From Taibaiella sp. (GTDB lineage Bacteria; Bacteroidota; Bacteroidia; Chitinophagales; Chitinophagaceae), in assembly GCA_019454705.1 (NCBI GenBank), contig JACFNS010000194.1:1-5577 (forward strand): a DNA stretch of 5,577 nucleotides. Direction: 5' to 3'. The position numbers and the translations under genes were made by a program. Shown here in pieces: positions 1 to 5,577 of this stretch; position 1 is the first letter of the stretch, and each line of letters opens with the position of its first letter. A model generated the notes under the pieces. That model had not been told where the DNA came from. It saw only the letters and a list, made by a program, of their open reading frames with translations, and ran no database searches.

Positions 1-539
1 GGTTGTTTTTCGAAGCACTGCTGGAAAATAAAGAACAACTGGACAGGTTTCATTTTTATTTTGTAGGTACTTCTTATGTACAGAACTCCCACACTACTAT
101 GGTGGCAGACCTGGCTGATGAACTTGGCATCAGGGAATATGTCACAGAAGTTCCCGACAGGGCACCCTATCTTAATGCATTAGCTACTTTGAAGGCGGCG
201 GATATATTATTTATCCCGGGCTCTACAGATGCCGGTTACAATGCATCAAAGGTGTACAACAACATACTTTCGCGCACGCCAATATTTTCCGTTTTTCATA
301 AAAACAGTACGGTGATACCCGCTATTGAAGACTCAGGTGCGGGTGTAGTATATAGTTTCGACGATATGGTGGATACAGAAAAAATGAAAAAGGACATTTA
401 TGCTAAATGGACTGAACTGGTACAAAACAGGGATAAATATCCTGCCGGTGATGAGAAGTATGATTTTACCGCTGATAAGAAGACTGAGGAAATTTGTAAT
501 TTCTTTGAAAATGTGCTGAATACGGGAAAGTATATTTGA
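1..539 (+). CDS. Glycosyltransferase, C-terminal part (GT4-like, partial at window start)
   Basis: This is the last 178 codons or so of a gene whose start lies upstream of the window; the reading frame is open from base 3 and ends at TGA 537-539. The visible part resembles the C-terminal Rossmann domain of GT-B fold glycosyltransferases. A strand-turn segment FYFVGTSYV near the start is followed by a region around residues 65-95 reading ADILFIPGSTDAGYNASKVYNNIL and then SRTPIFSV. That arrangement (buried Asp, loop, Ser-Lys-aromatic helix, then a Pro-Ile strand) is where family 4-type enzymes hold the nucleotide-sugar donor. The classical EX7E pair is not clear: the first acidic position seems to be Asp and the second is Asn-Asn. 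The likely role is transfer of a sugar in cell-surface polysaccharide or glycolipid synthesis, but donor and acceptor cannot be told from this half. The missing N-terminal acceptor domain limits certainty. Confidence 0.72.
   Translation, partial: LFFEALLENKEQLDRFHFYFVGTSYVQNSHTTMVADLADELGIREYVTEVPDRAPYLNALATLKAADILFIPGSTDAGYNASKVYNNILSRTPIFSVFHKNSTVIPAIEDSGAGVVYSFDDMVDTEKMKKDIYAKWTELVQNRDKYPAGDEKYDFTADKKTEEICNFFENVLNTGKYI
531..538 (+). promoter_or_regulatory. Candidate Bacteroidota -7 element ahead of rnhB
   Basis: TATATTTG matches the Bacteroidota -7 consensus TAnnTTTG exactly and lies on the last codons and stop of the glycosyltransferase. A TTTG at 504-507 could serve as the -33 box, but the spacing of 23 bp is longer than the usual 19-21. 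It would start a transcript near 545 with a leader of about 55 nt to the rnhB ATG. A chance match is possible in this AT-rich stretch. Confidence 0.35.
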
Positions 540-599
540 TATATAACAGGTGGCTAATTTGTCCATAGCTTGTTGCCCTTTCTTTTTTTATTTTGTGTT

Positions 600-1226
600 A
601 TGCTAAAACGTTGTTTCCGGAAAGGTATAATTGAAGCCGGTTGTGATGAAGCGGGGCGAGGTTGCCTGGCCGGCCCCGTGTTTGCCGCCGCGGTAATACT
701 GCCGCCGCGTTTTTCCCATCCATTGCTCAACGACAGCAAACAGCTGACAGAAGAAGAAAGAAATATACTCCGCCCGGTTATTGAAAAAAAAGCCCTGGCA
801 TGGTCGGTGAGTATGTGCACACACCAAGAGGTAGACGAGATTAATATTCTACAGGCATCATTCAGGGCTATGCATAAGGCGATAGATGGATTGAATACGC
901 GGCCGGAGTTGCTGCTGATAGACGGTAACCGTTTTGCTGCTTACTTTGGCATAATGCACCAGTGCGTCATCCAGGGCGATGCTACTTATATGTCGATAGC
1001 GGCGGCCAGTATATTGGCCAAGACACATCGGGATGAGTATATGCTCAACCTGCACAATGAGTACCCGAATTATGGGTGGGACACCAACAAGGGTTACGGC
1101 ACCATTTATCACAGAAAGAAACTACAGGAGCACGGCATGTCACCATATCACCGTAAAACCTTTAGCTGGACAAAAGTGGCCGAAGATGTGACGGAACGTG
1201 AAGCTATCGAAGGAGGGTTAGGATAA
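600..1226 (+). CDS. rnhB: Ribonuclease HII
   Basis: This 208-residue cytoplasmic nuclease cuts the RNA strand of RNA/DNA hybrids and nicks 5' of single ribonucleotides in DNA, starting ribonucleotide excision repair. The family signature is intact. DEAGRG at residues 16-21 gives catalytic Asp16 and Glu17 and the GRG loop that reads the ribose. NDSKQLT at 44-50 is conserved. LLIDGN contains catalytic Asp108. SAASILAK-type sequence followed by THRD gives the fourth metal ligand Asp145. NKGYGT at 163-168 carries the conserved tyrosine of the junction pocket, and SPYHRKTF at 181-188 is the usual C-terminal motif. Length is normal for bacterial RNase HII. I chose ATG 600, because it leaves 15 residues before the first catalytic Asp; the in-frame TTG at 570 would add a hydrophobic LPFLFLFCV tail foreign to the family. 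It lies 60 bp after the glycosyltransferase on the same strand, and its 3' end overlaps the convergent histidine kinase by 9 bp. Confidence 0.96.
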   Translation: MLKRCFRKGIIEAGCDEAGRGCLAGPVFAAAVILPPRFSHPLLNDSKQLTEEERNILRPVIEKKALAWSVSMCTHQEVDEINILQASFRAMHKAIDGLNTRPELLLIDGNRFAAYFGIMHQCVIQGDATYMSIAAASILAKTHRDEYMLNLHNEYPNYGWDTNKGYGTIYHRKKLQEHGMSPYHRKTFSWTKVAEDVTEREAIEGGLG

Positions 1227-2186
1227 GGGAAAGCATATCTCAAACACAGCACCCTGTGGTTCATTATCGCTGACGGTTATCTTGCCCCTATGTTGCTTCA
1301 CTATCTTTAGAGTAAGGTACAAACCCAGGCCGGTCCCTTTGGCTTTGCGTGTTTCTTCACTGCCAATGCGATAAAATTTGTTGAATATTTTGGCTTTTTC
1401 TGCATCAGGTATTCCCGGGCCATTGTCAGCTACTGTTAACACAGCCTGATTGTTATTATCATCAATTGATACGTATACAGGTTTGTCTGTGGGCGTGTAC
1501 TTGATGGCATTTTCAAGCAGGTTGTTTACCGCCATCTGTACCAGGGTTTTGTCGCCCGTAATGTTGTAATTGCCTGTTTGTGCTACTTCAAACCTGCCGG
1601 GATAGCTATGGGCATAATCTGCTACACTATTTGTCACCAGGTCAGAGAAGCTGAATTGCTCGTGGGCGGGCTTGTATTGCCTGCCTTCCATCTGCGATGC
1701 CAGCAGCATATTATTACACAGATCGTTGAGCCGGTTTGATTCGGTGACGCATCGGTCTATCAGCAATTTTCTCTTGTCTTCATCCAACTGGTGGCGTGCC
1801 ATGGTTTGCAGGTTTAGTTTCATAGCTGCGATAGGCGATTTCAATTCATGTGTTACCGCCATCATGAAATTGTTTTGTTGTCGAGAAAGCCTGATACTGC
1901 GCCGGAAAGAAGAATATACTACCGCTGCACCTATTATTATAACCAGCAGGAAGGTGGAGCCCTCGCCCAAGTATTGTTTGGTACGTGTAGTACGTTTATT
2001 TTTTATTTCCTCTAGTTTGGCATAATACGCCCCGGAATTTGCTGTACTGTCTATTGTGCGTTTCAGGTTTTCATATTCCAGCTCGTAGATGGTCTGGCTT
2101 TTGCGGTCGAGGCTGATGCCCCAGAATATCAACGCTGCCACCACATAGGCGAACAGTAATATATGTGCAGAAGTGAATAGACGCAT
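1218..2186 (-). CDS. Membrane sensor histidine kinase, HAMP-less
   Basis: This 322-residue protein is a class I two-component kinase, which autophosphorylates a histidine from ATP and passes the phosphate to a response regulator. The order is TM1 at about 7-24, an extracytoplasmic loop of about 50 residues (25-76, charged, perhaps helical), and TM2 at about 77-92. The HisKA dimerisation helix follows with the H-box THELKSP, phospho-acceptor His113. The HATPase_c domain has an N-box NNLLENAIKY (221-230), G1 box DNGPGIP (254-260), F-box KIFNKFYR (266-273) and G2 box GTGLGLY (284-290), so it should be active. Only about 20 residues separate TM2 from the H-box, too few for a HAMP domain. ATG 2184-2186 starts directly ahead of TM1. 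It follows gldH by 28 bp and is probably cotranscribed with it. No response regulator is in the window, so the partner and signal are unknown. The 3' end overlaps convergent rnhB. Confidence 0.93.
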   Translation of the reverse strand: MRLFTSAHILLFAYVVAALIFWGISLDRKSQTIYELEYENLKRTIDSTANSGAYYAKLEEIKNKRTTRTKQYLGEGSTFLLVIIIGAAVVYSSFRRSIRLSRQQNNFMMAVTHELKSPIAAMKLNLQTMARHQLDEDKRKLLIDRCVTESNRLNDLCNNMLLASQMEGRQYKPAHEQFSFSDLVTNSVADYAHSYPGRFEVAQTGNYNITGDKTLVQMAVNNLLENAIKYTPTDKPVYVSIDDNNNQAVLTVADNGPGIPDAEKAKIFNKFYRIGSEETRKAKGTGLGLYLTLKIVKQHRGKITVSDNEPQGAVFEICFPLS

Positions 2187-2214
2187 GATGCAACCTTTGG
2201 CTATAGTTGCTAAG

Positions 2215-2703
2215 TTAGTGTTTTGGCTGCTTTTCTACGCGCAGGCCTACCTGCAGCATTTCAGGCAGCGGGTTTATCCGCATATTATGTCCGAATTTTA
2301 TTTCCCATACACCTGCTTTCCGCAACATAACAGTGTCACCCTCGTGTGAGATGGGCATACGCTGCTCCCATATTTCACCCATGCCCCTGCCCAGCCATTT
2401 GCCTGATGGTTCAGAAAGCGGGATTTCAATACGTGTGCGTTCAAATGCGGTATCGCCGGGCTTTTTGGTGTATATCATCAGCCAGATGTTGGAATAAGGA
2501 TAGGCATCGGTATGTCGTACCAGGAAATGCAGGTTGTATAATGAATTGGTGTCAGTTATTTCAAATTTGAAGGACGGTTCGTAACCATAATCCCATTTGT
2601 TACCGGGAATGGAATAGTTTTTCTGATAATATGGTGATGAAAGGCAGCTATTGAAAAGTATAATAATAGCTACGGGGATAATTATTTTATATATCTGCTG
2701 CAT
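2215..2703 (-). CDS. gldH: Gliding motility lipoprotein GldH
   Basis: This 162-residue predicted lipoprotein belongs to the GldH family of Bacteroidota. GldH was found as a gene needed for gliding motility in Flavobacterium and is also present in many non-gliders; its molecular role is not settled. Residues 1-19 form a lipoprotein signal peptide (Lys6, then a hydrophobic IIIPVAIIILF core) with Cys20 as the lipidated residue. The mature part shows the family's conserved blocks: a PGNKWDYGYEPSFKFEITDT-like stretch at 33-52, LVRHTDAYPYSNIWLMIYT at 61-79, the PGDTAFER segment, SGKWLGRGMGEIWEQRMP at 100-117, and MRINPLPEMLQVGLRVEK near the C terminus. Length is normal. The start is ATG 2701-2703, the only one giving the signal peptide. 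It is the first gene behind a strong promoter match and precedes the histidine kinase by 28 bp. No other gld or por genes are visible here. Family assignment is by remembered sequence pattern and is fairly secure. Confidence 0.9.
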   Translation of the reverse strand: MQQIYKIIIPVAIIILFNSCLSSPYYQKNYSIPGNKWDYGYEPSFKFEITDTNSLYNLHFLVRHTDAYPYSNIWLMIYTKKPGDTAFERTRIEIPLSEPSGKWLGRGMGEIWEQRMPISHEGDTVMLRKAGVWEIKFGHNMRINPLPEMLQVGLRVEKQPKH

Positions 2704-2731
2704 GTATTTGGCTCAAAAAATATCTGTCCTG

Positions 2732-2761
2732 CAAAACTATGTTTAGTTACAGGATATTCAA
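2732..2761 (-). promoter_or_regulatory. Bacteroidota-type promoter for gldH and the histidine kinase
   Basis: Reading the minus strand, a -33 TTG at 2761-2759 is followed after exactly 19 bp by TAGTTTTG at 2739-2732, a full match to the -7 consensus TAnnTTTG. Both spacing and sequence fit the primary sigma factor (sigma-ABfr) promoters known in this phylum. Transcription would begin near 2727, giving a leader of about 24 nt before the gldH ATG. The -33 TTG is itself the Leu codon four codons before the yicC stop, so the promoter straddles the end of that gene. This is the best promoter match in the window. Confidence 0.68.
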
Positions 2762-3622
2762 TATCTGTTCTTTGGCTTTTTCCAGTTCGTCCTTCATACT
2801 TATTACCATCTGTTGTATAGTGGCATCGTTGGCCTTGGCACCCAGTGTGTTTATTTCACGTCCTATTTCCTGTATTACAAAGCCCAGCATCTTACCTTTC
2901 GCTACCTCCTCTTTTGCCACCATTTCGTAGAAGTATTTGCAGTGCTGACTGAGGCGGGTTTTTTCCTCTGAAAAGTCCATACGCTCCAGGTAATAAATCA
3001 TCTCCTGCTCAAAACGGTTCTGATCCATTTTATCCTTGCCCACATATTCGTTCATCGACTGGTTGATACGTGTACGAATCTTTTCTACCCTTCCTGCCTC
3101 GAGGGGTAATATTTTCTCCAGCAGGGCCTCTATATTCTTAATTCTGGCCTGCAGGTCGCTATGCAGTGCGTCGCCTTCATGCTTACGGTGCACCATCAGT
3201 ATGCGGGCAGCTTCTTCTATAGCTGTTTTTACCACCAGCCACTCGTCTTCGGGCAACATGTCCTGGTCGGCAGCTACCACCTCGGGCATACGCATAATGG
3301 TGGACAGCACATTGTCCTGCTCGATGTTTAACTGATCGGCTATCTGGCGCATACTGTTGTAGTAAAATACCGCCAGGTCTGTATTAACAGTCATGGGCTT
3401 GCTGGCTCCTTCTGTTTTAATCGCCACCGTCAGGTCTATAGTACCTCTGAATAAGATATTGCTCAGCAGGTTGCGGATGTCCAGCTCATATGCGCGCAGA
3501 ATTGGTGGGAGCTTGGTCACCATTTCAAATTGCTTACCATTCAGCGATTTTATTTCTACTACGATTTGTTTGCTGTTGACGCGTGCTTCTGCGCGACCAA
3601 AACCTGTCATTGAATAGAGCAT
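2747..3622 (-). CDS. yicC: YicC/YloC-family endoribonuclease
   Basis: This 291-residue cytoplasmic protein has both domains of the YicC family: YicC_N at about 2-155 and the DUF1732 C-terminal domain at about 205-291. Diagnostic motifs are SMTGFGRAEA at the N terminus (4-13), VEIKSLNGKQFE at 22-33, RG.IDLTV near 59-65, LERMDFSEEKTRL at 212-224, and the C-terminal block GFVIQEIGREINTLGAKAND (247-266) ending KDELEKAKEQILNIL. Escherichia coli YicC and Bacillus YloC are reported as endoribonucleases, YicC being linked to turnover of the small RNA RyhB; the target here is unknown. Length matches the usual 287-292. ATG 3620-3622 places the universal MLYSMTGFGR-type start at residue 1. It is divergent from the EnvC-like gene and 43 bp ahead of gldH on the same strand. 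In many genomes yicC precedes gmk; here gldH takes that place. No good promoter match was found directly upstream. Confidence 0.95.
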   Translation of the reverse strand: MLYSMTGFGRAEARVNSKQIVVEIKSLNGKQFEMVTKLPPILRAYELDIRNLLSNILFRGTIDLTVAIKTEGASKPMTVNTDLAVFYYNSMRQIADQLNIEQDNVLSTIMRMPEVVAADQDMLPEDEWLVVKTAIEEAARILMVHRKHEGDALHSDLQARIKNIEALLEKILPLEAGRVEKIRTRINQSMNEYVGKDKMDQNRFEQEMIYYLERMDFSEEKTRLSQHCKYFYEMVAKEEVAKGKMLGFVIQEIGREINTLGAKANDATIQQMVISMKDELEKAKEQILNIL

Positions 3623-3785
3623 CGGCTATATTACTTTGAAACAAAGAAAGGACAAACAAACCGCATTTAAAAAAAACCCTATCCAAGCCATAAAAAAATA
3701 TGTATAAAACCTTGCTAAAATAAAAGGAAGCTCATACAAGCGCATGATATTTGGTTATTTTTGCCGGATAAGCATAACCCCGTTG
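3623..3785. promoter_or_regulatory. AT-rich divergent intergenic region between yicC and the EnvC-like gene
   Basis: About 160 bp lie between the two divergent starts (120 bp if the upstream ATG at 3744 were used). The left and middle parts are rich in A tracts, such as the runs near 3668-3676 and 3692-3699, typical of curved promoter DNA. The rightward promoter candidate is listed separately. For yicC, only imperfect TTnnTTTG forms on the minus strand near 3642-3660 were found, without a properly spaced -33 box. I see no small gene, RNA structure or clear terminator here. Confidence 0.5.
3756..3763 (+). promoter_or_regulatory. Candidate -7 element for the EnvC-like gene
   Basis: TATTTTTG fits TAnnTTTG exactly. 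It lies 22 bp before ATG 3786 but downstream of the alternative ATG 3744. A transcript would begin near 3769 and have a leader of about 17 nt. No TTG occurs at the usual 19-21 bp upstream, so the match rests on one box. Together with the signal peptide it argues for the downstream start codon. Confidence 0.4.
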
Positions 3786-5189
3786 ATGCGTCTTTTTTCA
3801 ACTGTCATATTGATATTACTATCTGTTGCCGTAGCAGCGCAGCAGCCTACAAGGGAGGAGCTGGAGCAGCGCAGGAAGCAATTGTTGGAAACAATTAAAG
3901 AAACAGAAAACCAGTTGGCTGCAACACGTCAGAACACGAAGGCCACTATGGGAGAATTGCGGGCACTCCAGGCAAAACTGGCCGGCAGGCAAAAACTGAT
4001 TAATAATATCAACCAGGAGATAGAGCAGATAGGCAGTAGTATTCAGAAATCATCATCTGAAATCGAAAAATTAAGGGGCAACCTGGAAACCCTGAAAGCA
4101 CGTTATGCGCAGTCTGTAAGATATGCCTACAAAAGCCGCAGTTCTTATGATATGCTGGCTTTCCTGTTTTCTTCCAATGATTTCAACGAGGCCATTCGCC
4201 GTATGAAATACCTGAAACGTTACAGGGATTACCGCAAAGACCAGGCTGACCAGATAAGGCTGACACAAAGCAAACTGCAGGAGGAGGTGAGTACACTGAA
4301 TAGTGAGAAAGCAAAAAAAGATGTTTTACTCTCTGCTGAAGAGCAGCAAAAGCAAGCTATTGAAGAGGATAAGAATAAAACTAACCAGGTAATAAAGGAA
4401 TTGAAGGGCCAGGAGAAGGAACTGACTGCTAAAATCATGAAGAACCGCCGCATGCAGCAGCAGATAGACAAGGCGGTGGAAGAAATAATACGTAAGGAAC
4501 TGGAGTTGGCCCGCAAAAAGGCTGAAGAAGAACGTAAGCGCAGGGAGGCTGAAGAACGGCGTTTGCGTGAAGAAGAAGAACGCAGGAAAGCTTTAGCTGC
4601 TAATACAGCGTCAAAACCGGCTAGCAATATCACGGTCAATAATAATACACCGAATCCGCCCCCTCCACCTGCTGACAGGCCGGCTTCAAAACCTACTACT
4701 ACCACTGTAACCTCCCCCAAACCTGAAGTAAAGAGGCCGGAGCAGAATTATGGACTGACACCGGAAGCCGCTGCGCTGTCCAATAGTTTTGAAAGCAATA
4801 AAGGGAAACTGCCATGGCCGGTGGAGAAGGGCTTTATTTCGTTGACCTACGGGCCATACAAACACCCGATAGCCGAAAAGGTAACGTTGTATAACAATGG
4901 TATCAATATCACTACCAATACAGGGGCCAATGTAAGGTCTTGTTTTGAGGGCACAGTATCCCGCGTATTCACCATGGATAATAAAAACTGGAATGTCATT
5001 ATCAGCCACGGCCGATATTTTACTTTATACATGAACCTCTCCAAGGTATTTGTAAAGCTGGACCAGAAGGTGAGCACAAAGCAAAATATCGGAACTGCCG
5101 CTGTAAATGAAGACGGCGAATCAGTAATCAACTTCCAGATATGGGTAGAAACCAACAAGGTGAACCCCGAACCCTGGATAGCCCGCTAA
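3786..5189 (+). CDS. EnvC-like murein hydrolase activator with degenerate LytM (M23) domain
   Basis: A 467-residue exported protein resembling EnvC, which activates periplasmic amidases at the division site when driven by FtsEX. Residues 1-18 form a signal peptide (Arg2, hydrophobic core, VAVAA before QQ). A first coiled coil spans about 22-106, a turn region 107-150 contains the conserved SSYDMLAFLFSSNDFNEAIRRMKYLKR-type hairpin tip, and a second coiled coil runs about 152-268 and ends in a Glu/Arg/Lys-rich helix. A Pro/Thr/Asn linker (272-320) with five consecutive prolines (291-295) follows. The LytM fold covers about 342-467. Its metal site is lost: the HxGxD motif reads NNGIN (370-374) and HLHFE reads VINFQ (447-451). 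It is therefore probably an activator or scaffold, not a peptidase. The in-frame ATG 3744 would add 14 residues, MIFGYFCRISITPL, that spoil the signal peptide and lie before the promoter candidate, so I prefer 3786. The 3' end overlaps convergent gpmI by 4 bp. Confidence 0.88.
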   Translation: MRLFSTVILILLSVAVAAQQPTREELEQRRKQLLETIKETENQLAATRQNTKATMGELRALQAKLAGRQKLINNINQEIEQIGSSIQKSSSEIEKLRGNLETLKARYAQSVRYAYKSRSSYDMLAFLFSSNDFNEAIRRMKYLKRYRDYRKDQADQIRLTQSKLQEEVSTLNSEKAKKDVLLSAEEQQKQAIEEDKNKTNQVIKELKGQEKELTAKIMKNRRMQQQIDKAVEEIIRKELELARKKAEEERKRREAEERRLREEEERRKALAANTASKPASNITVNNNTPNPPPPPADRPASKPTTTTVTSPKPEVKRPEQNYGLTPEAAALSNSFESNKGKLPWPVEKGFISLTYGPYKHPIAEKVTLYNNGINITTNTGANVRSCFEGTVSRVFTMDNKNWNVIISHGRYFTLYMNLSKVFVKLDQKVSTKQNIGTAAVNEDGESVINFQIWVETNKVNPEPWIAR

Positions 5190-5577
5190 TCAATCAATAC
5201 CGATCCGGTCATTTCTTTGGGTATGGGCAAGCCCATTATTTTAAGTATGGTAGGTGCAATATCTCCTAACTTGCCGGGCCTTACCTGGGCTATATGATCG
5301 TTGGAAATAATGAATAATGGAACAGGATTTAATGTATGTGCCGTATTGGGTGAGCCATCCTCATTAACGAGATAGTCTGAATTGCCATGGTCAGCTGTCA
5401 GGAATATGGTATATCCGTTTTCCACTGCCCTGGGTACTATCTGCGATACACAGTAGTCCACTGTTTCAGCAGCCTTAATAGCGGCTTCCCATACTCCGGT
5501 ATGGCCTACCATGTCAGCATTGGCAAAGTTCAGGCAGATAAAATCTGCAGACTGTTGCTGAATCTCAGGTATGATAG
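5186..5577 (-). CDS. gpmI: 2,3-bisphosphoglycerate-independent phosphoglycerate mutase, C-terminal part (partial)
   Basis: This is the last 130 codons of a gene that enters from the right edge; the frame stays open to base 5577 and an internal ATG at 5512 is not its start. The enzyme interconverts 3- and 2-phosphoglycerate in glycolysis using two Mn ions, with no bisphosphoglycerate cofactor. The phosphatase-domain metal ligands visible are all present: NFANADMVGHTG (Asp and His of one metal), TADHGNSD (adjacent Asp-His of the other) and NTAHTLNPVP (the last His). The C-terminal GKLGDIAPTILKIMGLPIPKEMTG block is typical of the family, where it ends close to the stop. The catalytic serine and the N-terminal metal ligands lie outside the window. 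The sequence HGNSD, where most members have HGNAE or HGNAD, is a mild variation. The stop codon TAG (5188-5186) overlaps the TAA of the EnvC-like gene. Confidence 0.95.
   Translation of the reverse strand, partial: IIPEIQQQSADFICLNFANADMVGHTGVWEAAIKAAETVDYCVSQIVPRAVENGYTIFLTADHGNSDYLVNEDGSPNTAHTLNPVPLFIISNDHIAQVRPGKLGDIAPTILKIMGLPIPKEMTGSVLID

Noticed and set aside
570..599. TTG start ten codons upstream for rnhB
   Set aside because: It adds a hydrophobic stretch not seen in RNase HII, while ATG 600 gives the normal N-terminal length before the DEAGRG motif.
1672..2025. Plus-strand open frame of 117 codons opposite the histidine kinase
   Set aside because: It is antisense to conserved kinase motifs and shows no coherent protein pattern of its own.
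3036..3335. Plus-strand open frames opposite yicC
   Set aside because: They are Ser/Cys-rich complements of a well conserved gene, with no start context or domain.
3642..3660. TTTCTTTG and TTTGTTTG on the minus strand as yicC promoter
   Set aside because: Both lack the TA of the -7 box and have no TTG at 19-21 bp, so they were not called as a promoter.
4229..4720. Open frame of 163 codons on the minus strand inside the EnvC-like gene
   Set aside because: Its Ser- and Phe-rich sequence is the complement of Glu/Lys/Arg-rich coiled-coil codons; it has no recognisable domain.
4686..5158. Minus-strand frames opposite the LytM domain
   Set aside because: They lie opposite a conserved domain and encode no recognisable motif; treated as shadows.
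1..5577. Search by eye for a defence system, CRISPR array, insertion sequence, tRNA or riboswitch
   Set aside because: Nearly all of the window is accounted for by conserved core genes, and no repeats, inverted termini or RNA-like structures were seen in the short gaps.

Overview
The window looks like a chromosomal housekeeping stretch from a member of the Bacteroidota, most likely of the Chitinophagia/Sphingobacteriia type. The main evidence is a recognisable GldH gliding lipoprotein, which is restricted to that phylum. Supporting evidence is matches to the Bacteroidota promoter form TAnnTTTG, start codons without convincing Shine-Dalgarno sequences, and moderate base composition. I see no mobile elements, tRNA or rRNA genes, CRISPR repeats, or compositional break suggesting recent transfer.

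Layout from left to right: the 3' end of a glycosyltransferase (+, cut by the window start), then rnhB for ribonuclease HII (+). A three-gene block on the minus strand follows. In its own reading direction it runs yicC-family endoribonuclease (2747-3622), gldH (2215-2703), then a small membrane sensor histidine kinase (1218-2186). Its last gene converges on rnhB with a 9 bp overlap. An AT-rich divergent intergenic region (about 3623-3785) separates yicC from an EnvC-like murein hydrolase activator (+, mature start probably at 3786). That gene converges on, and overlaps by 4 bp, the 3' end of gpmI (2,3-bisphosphoglycerate-independent phosphoglycerate mutase), which runs off the right edge.

The genes do not form one pathway: they cover surface glycan synthesis, RNA/DNA hybrid repair, RNA turnover, gliding or type 9 secretion, two-component sensing, cell separation and glycolysis. 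The tightest link is gldH and the histidine kinase, 28 bp apart on one strand. A very good Bacteroidota-type promoter sits just ahead of gldH and overlaps the yicC stop codon. I found no convincing undescribed system. The points most worth a second look are this gldH-kinase unit, with a HAMP-less kinase and no response regulator nearby; the metal-site loss in the EnvC-like protein; and the promoter embedded in the yicC terminus.
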